Assembly: GCF_018320785.1 (NCBI RefSeq)
Contig: NC_054867.1
Location: 54,043,776-54,107,775 of the forward strand
DNA length: 64,000 bases
Origin: Cheilinus undulatus
Taxonomy: Eukaryota > Chordata > Actinopteri > Labriformes > Labridae
Direction of reading: 5' to 3'
A model generated the notes under the pieces. That model made no database searches. It was given only the letters and a program-made list of their open reading frames with translations, and was not told the DNA's origin. A program made the translations under genes and the position numbers. Positions 1 through 9,693 of this stretch are shown here, piece by piece. The first letter of the stretch is position 1, and each line of letters starts with the position of its first letter.

Positions 1-1120
1 TATCAATATTGTTATTATTTTATTTTATTATCATTTTTGGACGTAGGAGTAATTATCATTATCATTATTATCCAAATGGGTAACATGAGACGTACTAGTA
101 TTTATCGTAGTAGTGTTACTATGTTTATATGATCTTTTTAAAAAATTATTTTCTAATTGTTAGTAATATAAATAGAAGCAGTAGTTGTTGTAGTACTATT
201 ACTATGTTTCTCTAATATAATAATAATTATTGTCTATGCTTTTATTATAATTATATTTTATTGTTAGTGTAAAAAAATAGTAGTAGTTATTGTAGTAGTA
301 TTACTATGTTTATTTTTTTATTGTTGTTATTATTATTATTATAATAATAAGAAAAAGTAATAGTTGAAGTAGTATTACTATGTTTATTATTATTATTATT
401 TATTATTATTATTATTATTACTATTAATATTATTATTATTATTATTGTTATTATAGGAAAAAGTAATAGTTGTAGTAGTGTAACTATGTTTATTATTATT
501 ATTATTACTATATTTATTATTATTATTATTATTACTATGTTTATTATTATTATTATTATTAGAAAAAGCAATAGTTGTAGTAGTATTACTATGTTTATTA
601 TTATTATTATTATTGTTATTATTATTATTATTATTACTATTACTATTATTATTATTATTATTATTATTAGAAAAAGTAATAGTTGTAGTAGTATTACTAT
701 GTTTATTATTATTATTGTTATTATTATTATTATTAGAAAAAGTAATAGCTGTAGTAGTATTACTATGTTTATTATTATTATTTTATTACTATTATTATTA
801 TTATTATCATTATTTTTATTATTATTATTTGTAATAGTTGTAGTAGTGATACTATGTTTATTATTATTATTATTTTTATTATTATTATTTTATTATTATT
901 AGAAAAAGTAATAGTCGTAGAAGTGTTACTATGTTTATTATTATTCTTATTACTATTACTATTATCATTATTATTATTATTATTAGAAAAAGTAATAGTT
1001 GTAGTAGTGTTACTATGTTTATTTTAATTGTTTTTTTAATTGTTTTTATCAGAATCAGAATTAGTAGATGTTGTAGTAGTTTTACTATGTTTATTATTAT
1101 TATTTCTAATTTTTATTATT
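1..1120. repeat. ATT-rich compound microsatellite / minisatellite
   Basis: Runs of ATT trinucleotides are punctuated about every 45-110 bases by a recurring segment containing GAAAAAGTAATAGTTGTAG then TAGTATTACTATG. The recurring segment makes this a compound minisatellite rather than a pure trinucleotide repeat. The Ile/Leu-rich open frames on both strands are by-products of the repeat. Confidence 0.9.
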
Positions 1121-1290
1121 AACTCAACTCAACTCAACTTTATTTATTTGTATAGCACCTTTCACACATAGACATGTAGCCCAAAGTGCTTTACAAAGGA
1201 ATAGACTGACAGCAATGATCAATAAAAACCAAAGAGAGCAAGAGACATTAAGGAATAGAATAAGACAAACTGAAGAAATAGAGAAAAGAA
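1121..1290 (-). mobile_element. LINE/SINE 3' tail fragment
   Basis: The segment begins with repeated CAACT and reads TTTATTTGTATAGCACCTTT, then CCCAAAGTGCTTTACA. In fish this is the hallmark of the 3' end of L2/CR1-type retroposons read on the opposite strand. A related tail occurs at 32043. It interrupts the ATT-rich repeat, which resumes near 1300. Confidence 0.6.
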
Positions 1291-1299
1291 AAAAAAGGA

Positions 1300-1482
1300 A
1301 AAAATTAGAAAAAGTAGTTGTTGTAATAGTATTACTATGTTTATTATTATTATTATATTTATTGTTATTATTAAGAGAAGTAGTTGTTGTTGTAGTAGTA
1401 TTACTATGTTTATTATTATTATTATATTTATTGTTATTATTAAGAGAAGTAGTTGTTGTTGTAGTAGTATTACTATGTTTTC
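1300..1482. repeat. continuation of the ATT/GTAGT minisatellite
   Basis: Two and a half copies of a unit of about 72 bp (GAAGTAGTTGTTGTTGTAG, TATTACTATG, then ATT repeats). It matches the 1-1120 array and shows that the LINE tail landed inside it. Confidence 0.8.
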
Positions 1483-2330
1483 TTGGTTCTGCACACAGTA
1501 TCTGATCACTAGGCCTTTGAGAGTTATTTCTGTTTAGTCAACGCTTCATTGCCATCACTCTCTAACCTACAGGTAAGACTCACTGCTCAGGCATTGTGTT
1601 TGTTGATGTAACACAGATGAGTTAACCCTGTCATCATGTTTCCACAGCTCCAAACAGGCCCATTGATCACTGAACGATTGCGATCACACAGAGCCGTGGA
1701 AATCCCCAACATTTGGTAACATGTCCGAATAATAATGAGAGCGCAGAAAGACGCAGCAGAAATTAAAAGTGATGAAATGGTTTGTCTTTTATTCTCTGCG
1801 CCATGAGAGCTGTACGAGGCCGCATACCTGCAGAGCCACATTCCACCCTCAAATTTCCCCGACACGCAGTGGAAACTGAGCCAGCATAGCCCCCGCATGT
1901 TTTCTCCGAAATTTCACAACATCGCTCACGCCCAAAGACATTCCTGAGGACAACGCTGAATGGGATTATGGGAAACAGTTTCCTGACATCGCCATTACAC
2001 CACACCCACTTCTTCACCTTAATCCTGTAAACATCAGCGGAGGAGCTTTTCTCTGCAGTTAGAGCAGTAAAATCTGCTGATAGCAATGTTTAGCTTTAGT
2101 GCTGATACCTGCTGCTTTTTTAGACTTTAAAGATGAAATAGTTAAAAAAAATGAATGAATGCATTCATGTCTGCTGATAAGCTTTAATACTGTTTAACCT
2201 GCTGCTAAAACTACACAACTTTATCTAATATGTTACTCTTTAACAAGACGTTTGTTATTGATACCTGCTGCTAAAATGAACATTACAGAGATGAACCTTT
2301 ACCAAAGTGATGGAAAGGCTAAGAATTAGA
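1483..2330. other. unassigned spacer
   Basis: No gene recognised. ORFs on the minus strand at 1587-1898 and 1763-2086 have no recognisable motif. A phrase like 'gatacctgctgct' recurs near 2104 and 2258, suggesting a short local duplication. Confidence 0.4.
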
Positions 2331-2675
2331 GAAAGAAAGGATCTACTCATGATCCTAAACATACAAACTCATCTGTGAAACACAGTGGAGGTAATGTCAT
2401 GGCTTGGGCTGCATGGCTTCTTCTGGGACAGGCTCATTGATCTTCATTGATGATGTAGCACATGATGGTAGCAGAATGAACTCAGAAGTCTACAGAAACA
2501 TTCTGTCTCTCAATTTGAGGAAAGATGCAACTAAACTGATATGGAGCTCCTTCATGCTGCAGCAAGATAATGGCCCAAAACACACTGGCAAAACAACAAA
2601 GGAGTTCATCAGGGGTGAGAGTTTTAGACTGGCCAAGTCAATCTACAGGCTTGAACCCTATAGAGCATGCATTTA
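2330..2675 (+). pseudogene. Tc1/mariner transposase fragment (relic)
   Basis: Translation of 2404-2676 gives a transposase-like stretch ending in a catalytic-core motif, LQQDNGPKHTGKTTKEF. In the Tc1 family this surrounds the second Asp of the DDE triad. Residues upstream (around HGLGCMASSGTGSL) fit the preceding strand of the fold. The N-terminal helix-turn-helix domains are missing and frames are broken, so this is a dead fragment. It runs directly into tandem copies of its own downstream portion. Confidence 0.75.
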
Positions 2676-4255
2676 ACCTGCTAAAGAGGTGACTGAAGGG
2701 AGAAAAACCCCTAAAACTAACAACAAAGGAGTTAATCCAGGGCAAGATGTAGAAGGATTTAGACTGGCCAAGTCAGTCTCCAGACTTGAACCCGATAGAG
2801 TATTTTACCGGCTGTGAGGAGACTGAAGGGAGGAACCCCCAAAAACAAATAACAAAGGAGTTCATCCGGGGCAATAAATGGAGAGTTTTAGACTGGCAAA
2901 GTCAATCTCCAGCTTTAAACCCTATAGAGCATTTTACCTGCTAAAGAGGAGACTGAAGGGAGTAACCCCCAAAACCAAACAACAAAGGAGGTCATCAGGG
3001 CCAAGAAGTGGAGAGTTCTAGACTGGCAAAGTCAATCTCCAGCTTTAAACCCTATGAAACATGCATTTAACCTGCTAAAGCGGTGACTGAAGGGAGAAAA
3101 ACCCCTAAAACTAACAACAAAGGAGTTCATCCGGGGCAAGATGTGGAAGGATTTAGACTGGCAAAGTCAATCTCTAGACTTGAACCCTATAGAGCATTTT
3201 ACCGGCTGAGAGGAGACTGAGGGGAGAAACCCCAAAAAACAAACTAGAAAAGCCCTCGGAGATCACAGACCTCTGCCGTCAGCCATTAATAGTGAAGAAC
3301 CCTTCAAAAAATTCCTCGATCCGCCCCCATGTGCTCCCCCACCACGGCATTTGCTGACACCCCCCCCATTTGGGTTGGAAATGGGATGGAAACATGGTGA
3401 GGCAAAGCATCGGCTTTGCTACGTGTGCCAACAGATGCACCCATGGTCTCACTGGATGACTGGAAGTCATGGCAGAGGGTGAATATTACTCTATTCCTCC
3501 CAGCATTGTGAGTATTCTCACTACAATTCACCGTCTTTCTCTCTGAGACGCTCCGACTCGTCTCCTCGACCAAGTGTGCGTCTTTCAAACTCTGTAAACT
3601 CCAAAACTTTGAATAGAAACACACCCAAAAATGCTGCTGGGATTGAAGTTACTCATGCCCGCCATCTCCTGGTGAAAAGTGGTAACAGCGCAGACCTCCA
3701 TCATTTTCCCTATCTCCCAATAGTACAGAATCCTCAAAAAAAAGTCTTTGACAGTGATCCCGATCACTCCCAAAATCTAATCAGTTCTTCCTTATGCCAT
3801 TTCTGACATTTCCTGAAAATTTCATCAAAATCCGTCTACAACTTTTTGAGTTATGTTGCTAACAAACGAAAAAACAAACAAACCAACCCACCCAATCACA
3901 TATCCTCCTCGGCAGAGGTAATAACAAAAGAGTTCATCTGGGGCAATAAAGGGAGAGTTTTAGACTGTCAAAGTCAATCTCCAGATTTAAACTCTTTAGA
4001 GCTTTTAACCTGCTAAAGAGGAGACTGAAGGGAGGTACTCCCAAAAACAAACAACAAAGGAGTTCATCCGGGGCAAGATGTGGAAAGATTTAGACTGTCA
4101 AAGTCAATCTCCAGATTTAAACTCTTTAGAGCTTTTAACCTGCTAAAGAGGAGACTGAAGGGAGGTACCCCCAAAAACAAACAACAAAGGAGTTCATCCG
4201 GGGCAAGATGTGGAAGGATTTAGGCTGGCAAAGTCAATCTCCAGACTTGAACCCT
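2590..4255 (+). repeat. tandem amplification (~8 copies) of a Tc1 transposase C-terminal segment
   Basis: A unit of about 126-137 bp recurs with starts near 2597, 2723, 2849, 2981, 3117, 3925, 4055 and 4183. It contains ACAAAGGAGTTCATCCGGGG, then TTTAGACTGGC.AAGTCAATC, TCCAGACTTGAACCC and GAGGAGACTGAAGGGAG. Translated, it matches the DW..QSPDLNPIE and LLKRRLKG region that follows the QDN motif of Tc1 transposases, so a coding fragment of a transposon has become a minisatellite. Copies 5 and 6 are separated by an inserted repeat at 3243-3919. Confidence 0.8.
3243..3919 (-). mobile_element. dispersed composite repeat, copy 1
   Basis: This segment is the reverse complement, with small differences, of 5952-6690. 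Shared landmarks are CTAGAAAAGC at one edge, ATGACTTCCAGTCATC, a block beginning AATCCCAGCAGCAT, and the edge CCTCCTCGGCAGAGGT. It interrupts the tandem Tc1-derived units. No coding capacity was recognised and the class is unknown to me. The short ORFs on both strands are not convincing genes. Confidence 0.7.
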
Positions 4256-4261
4256 AGTTTG

Positions 4262-4440
4262 TTAGTTTGGCTGGGCCATTTCCCCCCCCACTAATGGGCG
4301 GCCTTGTCTCCACATGACTACTCGTGAATGTTCATGGCTATGTTCAGCCTCATTCAGGTACGTTGGGGTCCCCGGTCTCTGGCACCTTTATTTTGGGGGT
4401 CGTCGGCTGAAAAGATTGAGAACCCCTGCCTTGGAGGTCC
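4262..4440. mobile_element. possible hAT-type element end
   Basis: The segment ends in AAAAGATTGAGAACCCCTG. This resembles the terminal inverted repeat of a common fish hAT MITE family (CAGGGGTTCTCAA on the other strand). No matching opposite end was identified, so this is probably a truncated copy. Confidence 0.35.
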
Positions 4441-4468
4441 ACTATTTTGCCATTTTGTTGATTTTCTT

Positions 4469-4511
4469 TAGACAAAAACAAACAAACAAACAAACAAACA
4501 AACAAAAACAC
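4469..4511. repeat. (AAAC)n microsatellite
   Basis: About nine consecutive AAAC units. Confidence 0.9.
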
Positions 4512-4963
4512 TAAGAAAATGTCAACCATGCTCATGTTTGGTCTGATCTTTTTCAGCACTACCTCATCTTTATGAAATGAAAACGATATATTTCTTAAGT
4601 TTAATTTACTGTATTGGATATCAGGCTTCCAAAAAACACAACACCTCACAAAAATAGATTTTTAGAAATTGCTATTTAAAAAAATATATATTATTATTTT
4701 TAAAAATAAATTAACATTATGCTGAAATAATGAAAAAATACCAAGGCCAGTCCTGTAGAGCATGGTCCTCTGTGTAACATTCATTTCCAGAACAATATGA
4801 TCATATTTCCTGTTTTATTGACATCAAACAAAAACTGAAAGAAAGTTTAAAGATCATTCTTTCCACACGAAATAAGTGCAATGCAAAATGTGACTTTGTT
4901 TTCATGCTGTCATGTGACAAAAGAAGCGTATGATGAAATCACGCCAGCCTGATCGTGGAACCC

Positions 4964-5545
4964 TAAAGGTCTTGACACACTGGGTCTGTTATTTTCGGAT
5001 GCGTTTTTATCGGATCCATTATCCGAGTAAAAGTCACGCACTCAGACCTTGCATACTGGGTCTGATGTGTTTTTAATTTGCCTTCACTGCGAAAATTCGT
5101 AGAATGTGGAAAATTGTTTCATACTGTGAGCCTGTATCTCGGTCACCCCTATAAAATCCCGCTGGATCCATCCTGACAGAGAGCTTCATTCAGCACACGC
5201 TCATGCCTCATAGTGCTGAGACAAGTTGGAGAAATGGAGAGCAACTTTATAATTCAGTCTCTGTTTTGACCTGTGAGTAGGCTACAACTATTACCTTTAT
5301 CTGTCATATTTCCATGGCTGATATCCACATAATATACTGGCAAACTACGGTGTTTGCAGTGAAGTTTCGGGCACCGTTTTGAATCAACAGTCACCCATTT
5401 AAATGACTTGAACTGATGTGAAATTTCGCATAAAATCGAGCCTGATCCGACAAAATATATGACGGATGAAAATTTCTCAATTTTATTTTTTAATTGTGTG
5501 ATAAATTCGGACCAAATATATGAACCCAGTGTGCAAAGGCCTTTA
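4964..5545. mobile_element. MITE family A, short copy
   Basis: Ends are inverted repeats: CTAAAGGTCTTGACACACTG on the left, and CAGTGTGCAAAGGCCTTTAG on the right. The interior shares phrases with 53100-54217 in inverted order, including GGATCCATCCTGACAGAGAG, GCTGATATCCACATAATA and CCCATTTAAATGACTTG. It is non-autonomous, with no transposase. The 147-codon minus ORF at 5254-5697 lies mostly within it and is not credible as a gene. Confidence 0.75.
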
Positions 5546-5559
5546 GAGCTATGATAGGG

Positions 5560-5830
5560 TGTAAGAAACCACACAATCAGATGTGGAATGATAAAATGGA
5601 TATGATTCAATGAGAAACAGTACAACCAATAAGATATGGTACAATTTATATAATACGATATAGTATGATACGATAAGGTAAGAAATGGTTCAACCATTTA
5701 CGATATGATAGGATATTATACTTTATGATATGATATTGTATGGTATGATAGGGAAATAAACAGCACAAACCAATACGATATGGTACAATAAGATATGATA
5801 TGGTTTGATGCAATATGACATTAAAAAAAA
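5560..5830. repeat. degenerate TATGATA/ACGATATG tandem repeat
   Basis: Repeated GATATGGTA, ATGATA and ACGATATG words without a fixed period. It is low-complexity and AT-rich, with no gene content. Confidence 0.7.
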
Positions 5831-5951
5831 TGTCTAAAATACTTTGACTGAAATGAAGACTTAAGTTCTAATGCAGGGGTGTCAAACTCAAGGCCTGGGG
5901 GCTAAATCCGGCCCATTGTACAGTGATACCCGGCCCGCAGGATCATATATT

Positions 5952-6690
5952 TTTACCCCAGCCAAGGAGGTTATGTGATCGTCAGGGTTTGTTAGTTAGT
6001 TTGTTCGTTTGTTTGTTTTTTAACAACATATCTCAAAAAGATATGGACGGACTTTGATGAAATTTTCAGGAAATGTCAGAAATGGCATAAGGAAAAACTG
6101 ATTTGATTTTGGGAGTGATCTGCATCACCGTCTGGATCCAGGATTTGTTTTTTTTTAAGGCTTCTTTACTATTGGGAGATAGGGCTAATGGTGGAGGTCT
6201 GTGCTGTTACCACTTTTCACAAGGAGATGGCGGACATGAGTAACTTCAATCCCAGCAGCATTTTGGGTGTGTTTCTATTCAAAGTTTTGGAGTTTATAGA
6301 GTCTGAAAGACGCACGCCCGGTCGAGGAGACAAGTCGGAGCATAACAGAGAGAAAGACAGTGAATTATAGTGAGAATACTCACAATGCTGGGAGGAATAG
6401 AGGAATATTCACCCTCTGCCATGACTTCCAGTCATCTGGTGAGACCATGGGTGAGGCTGTCAGTGCATCTGTTGGCACCAGCAGGCAATGCTTCCACCAT
6501 GACAGTCCACACGTAGCAAAGCCAATGCTTTGCCTCACCATGTTTCCACCCCAGCGGGGAGGGAGATATCAATGAATGCTGTGTTGGGGGCACATGGGGA
6601 CGGATCCAGGAATTTTTTTAAAGGACTCGTCACTACTGGGAGATAGGGCTAATGGCAAAGGTCTGCACTCTCCCAGTGCTTTTCTAGTTA
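5952..6690 (+). mobile_element. dispersed composite repeat, copy 2
   Basis: This is the plus-oriented counterpart of 3243-3919, running from ACCCCAGCCAAGGAGGTTAT to GTGCTTTTCTAGTT. It contains an internal echo: GGATCCAGGA, then GGGAGATAGGGCTAATGG, appears near 6134-6200 and again near 6604-6660, bracketing a core of about 420 bp. This suggests a core inserted with duplication of the surrounding sequence. No protein is recognised. Confidence 0.7.
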
Positions 6691-7135
6691 TTATAAGGGG
6701 CCCACTAAGGTCTGCAGATTTCCAGTAAAAAAATTTAAACTTAACCATGATGATTTAAAGAATCCTCTTAAAAGTAATAAAAAATTAAAAACACAAAGGC
6801 TAACAATAATTACATAAAAAGTCAGGATGAGGTAAAGAAGTTGTGTATTCATTTCATTATTTTCAATTTTGCATCTCACAATAATGATTTAAACTTATTA
6901 TTTTCATTTAAGTTCTCATATTTTGCCTTTTCAAATTTATAGTTCTGATGTATGTCATTCTTTTTACCTTTTAGGCAACAATTTTAAATTTGAAGTCATA
7001 TTTAAATTTTTTCTACTCATTATTTTTTAATTTTATGTCACATTTTGACCTTTACAACATAATTCTGACTTTCTTTTCATATTTTCCCTTTTTAAAACAT
7101 TATTCGGCACTTAGTTTTGTGTTTTGACCTTTTAA

Positions 7136-8043
7136 CCCTTTACCTACTGAGCCGGCGCTGTGTTTTATATGTCCGGAGTATTTTTACCGTAACTCTGTCA
7201 AAGTTTGTCCGATCAGAAAAATTCCAACAGCGTTAGAAAGCTGAGAATTGTGGACATGTGCAGATATATGCTTCATTACAGTACTTGCAACCATATGACA
7301 TGGGCATTCATAGCAAAACACCAGAAGTATCGCAGGACCACCACACAGATTCTCAATGCTGTTACTCCTTGAACGTTTGCTCAACCTAAAAAATTCCAAT
7401 GCTGACAGAGAGCTGAGAATCTGTGTTTTCCGGCAATATATGATGTGTGGTATATATATTATGGTAATGTCGAACAGTACCGTGAAAACAGCAGCTTTGG
7501 CAGAAGACGAGTGAGAAAGGAGAGTGAAGGAAGAGAGTAAAAGGAGAGCGAGCGAGAGTGGTGTTTTGTTTTCAGAAAATAGCGTTAGATAGTGGTATTT
7601 GTGCGTGTCTGTCATGTGCAATAACAATATGTTACTGAGAATGTTGAGAATGCATTTTTCCACCTTTATTATTATGTATATAGTTATCTTTTGCACTGTG
7701 TTTTGCACACCCAGAGTCCTAGACTCCAAAAATGACTGGTGATTGTTCTAAACATGTATAGGTTCACATTTCAAATGTCAAATCAAAACTTCATGAGCAA
7801 TAACAACATTCCTTCTCATAAAAGCCATGAAAAACAAATCAGTTTTTGTGTTTTTCTTCTTTTAAACTGCTCACAATTCCATATAATGTGCAATAATCAT
7901 TAACCAGAGGTTGAAAAGTCAAGTTCAAGTACTCCTGGGAAAAGGGACCAAAGCTCTCAGACTTAGGGCATTTCCTGACTATTTTACAGCCATAATAACA
8001 AAATATGTCCAAATCACCATTTTAAGACTCAGTATGTAAAGGG
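7136..8043. mobile_element. piggyBac-type MITE nested in the hAT element
   Basis: The element is bounded by TTAA at 7132-7135 and 8044-8047. Termini are inverted repeats, CCCTTTACCTACTGAG and CTCAGTATGTAAAGGG (one mismatch). TTAA target duplication plus a CCC start is the piggyBac signature. The interior has two related phrases, each ending GAGCTGAGAAT or AAGCTGAGAAT (around 7215-7252 and 7387-7425). A 181-codon minus ORF (7184-7729) lies within it but shows no transposase motif. Confidence 0.85.
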
Positions 8044-8270
8044 TTAAACTAATGCGTTTGACTATTTATCTCAGATTTTGAGTCTTTAAACTTATCATTT
8101 TGACTTCTTTTAATCTCAGAATCATTATCATCAGTGCTAATTTTCCCTTATATTTTATTACTGTTGAGAATAAGGTTGACAGTTTATGGTTAAATGTTGA
8201 CCCCGTCAGACTCTAGAATTAGACAGAATCCGCCCCTGCTGAGATTGAGTTTGACACCCCTGCTCTAATT

Positions 8271-9240
8271 AATCAAAAACAGGTACTTAAATTAAAATAA
8301 TGAATATATTTTAAATGTGTCTTCCTGAAGAATTAGAATAATCCCGTTTTTCAGGCGAGTATATCTCTACATGGACAATAACAGTCAGTTGAGATGGTAA
8401 ACTGAAAACAGCAGTAACTCTGTGTCAGAGTTCATCCTTTATCCTCATGGTGGCAGCAGTGAGTCCGCTGAGGGTTAACGCAACACGACACCTGAACGCA
8501 CCTTAAACACTGTGGTTCTCCCTCCAGTCTCTCCGTTAGTCAACAAGAGTCTCAACAATCCTCCAGGCGACCTTTGACCCCAGCTGTCTGTCTGAGTGAG
8601 TGCTGGGTTATTTTTAGAAACCATTAACCCCCACCCCACCCTTGTCTTTGTCATGGAAACACGGCTAATGACCTGTTTGAGTCTGGGACAATTAAATCAG
8701 CTTGTTTATCTATTTTATTTCTTAATTGATTTTTTCTTATTTTAATTAAATCATTATTCCTATTAACTTAAATGGATTTTTCTTATTTTGATTAATTGAT
8801 TTTATTCACTGAGGTCTGGGGTTAGGGTTTTGGGAGCTGATTTAGAGTTTATTAGAGACAAACCTGAGCGTTTACCTGGTCTAGATCCTGATCTGATCCT
8901 TGAATTAAAGGTTTAAGATGACGGTTTCTGATTTATTTACACAAAGACAGATTTGTCTGAATAGTTCTGACTAAACTTTCATGTCAGTAACGACTGATCT
9001 TACAGCAGCGCTCTCTCTGACCTCACCACCACATTTAAATGAAGCACTGATGTGAACTTTTTTTTATCAATAAAGATTAAAAATTAAATATAAAAAGCCA
9101 CCACGGCCGCTGGCGTGTCGAACGAAGGTTTCAGAGCAGAGAGGGGGCTGTTATGTTTGTTTGATAGAGTTCTCAGGAAGAGGAGGAAGGACGGAGGTGT
9201 GGTTATCTTCAGGTGGAATTCCCCTGAACTTACCTGCCCA
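8271..9240. other. elf3 upstream region, no gene seen
   Basis: No coding potential recognised. It contains AT-rich TTTTCTTATTTTAATTAA words near 8730 and, closer to elf3, mixed sequence that may hold regulatory sites not assignable by eye. Confidence 0.4.
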
Positions 9241-9255
9241 ACCCCCCCACAGGGG

Positions 9256-9261
9256 TATAAA
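9256..9261 (+). promoter_or_regulatory. elf3: TATA box of elf3
   Basis: TATAAA lies about 130 bp upstream of the inferred donor of a non-coding first exon (AACAG|GTAAAG at 9392/9393). Transcription would start about 9285-9290, giving a 5' UTR exon of roughly 105 bp. The TATA box is preceded by a C-run and CACAGGGG. Confidence 0.6.
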
Positions 9262-9693
9262 GGTGCGCAGGTGTTAAAAGCAGAAACAGGTGCACACAGT
9301 TACACGCTGGTGAGAGAACAGAGGAGATAAACGAGGATTCACACCAAGCCCCGTTTCTACTTGCTACGCTTAGAGGCTCATGCTGTAAACAGGTAAAGAT
9401 GGAGGTTTAATTCTATTTATTATCTATCATAAAGACTGATAATAGTTAAATATACAGAAACCATAAAGATGCTCTTTATATTTAAATCTACATACACCTA
9501 ACAACTCTATAACAAACTTTTTCTGTACTTCTTCCTGTGATGAGTTCAGACAGAAAATGAGTTTAAAATCCTGAAATGTTTAGTAGATCTGTTCATGGGT
9601 GGAGACAGGGTTTCGTTTAAAGCTTTATTAAACATGTTTGTACCTGACACAACAACCAAACTAAACTGATCCGCTCCGTCTCTCAGAGGCTTC

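Larger units (their letters stand above)
5874..8262. mobile_element. hAT-type non-autonomous element (2.39 kb) with nested insertions
   Basis: Left end CAGGGGTGTCAAACTC and right end GAGTTTGACACCCCTG are perfect inverted repeats. They are flanked by imperfect 8-bp duplications, TTCTAATG and CTCTAATT (6 of 8 match), as expected for hAT transposition. The interior has the AT-rich phrase-repeat style of this fish family (recurring TTTTGACTTTT, ATTTTGACC) and no transposase. It carries a composite dispersed repeat (5952-6690) and a piggyBac-type MITE (7136-8043). A smaller relative sits in elf3 intron 2. Confidence 0.85.

Noticed and set aside
287-1505. Poly-Ile/Leu and poly-Asn ORFs
   Set aside because: Translations of ATT/TTA microsatellite runs.
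5254-5697. 147-codon minus ORF
   Set aside because: Spans the end of MITE A and a TATGATA low-complexity tract.
7184-7729. 181-codon minus ORF
   Set aside because: Entirely inside the piggyBac-type MITE; no transposase or other known motif; probably open by chance.
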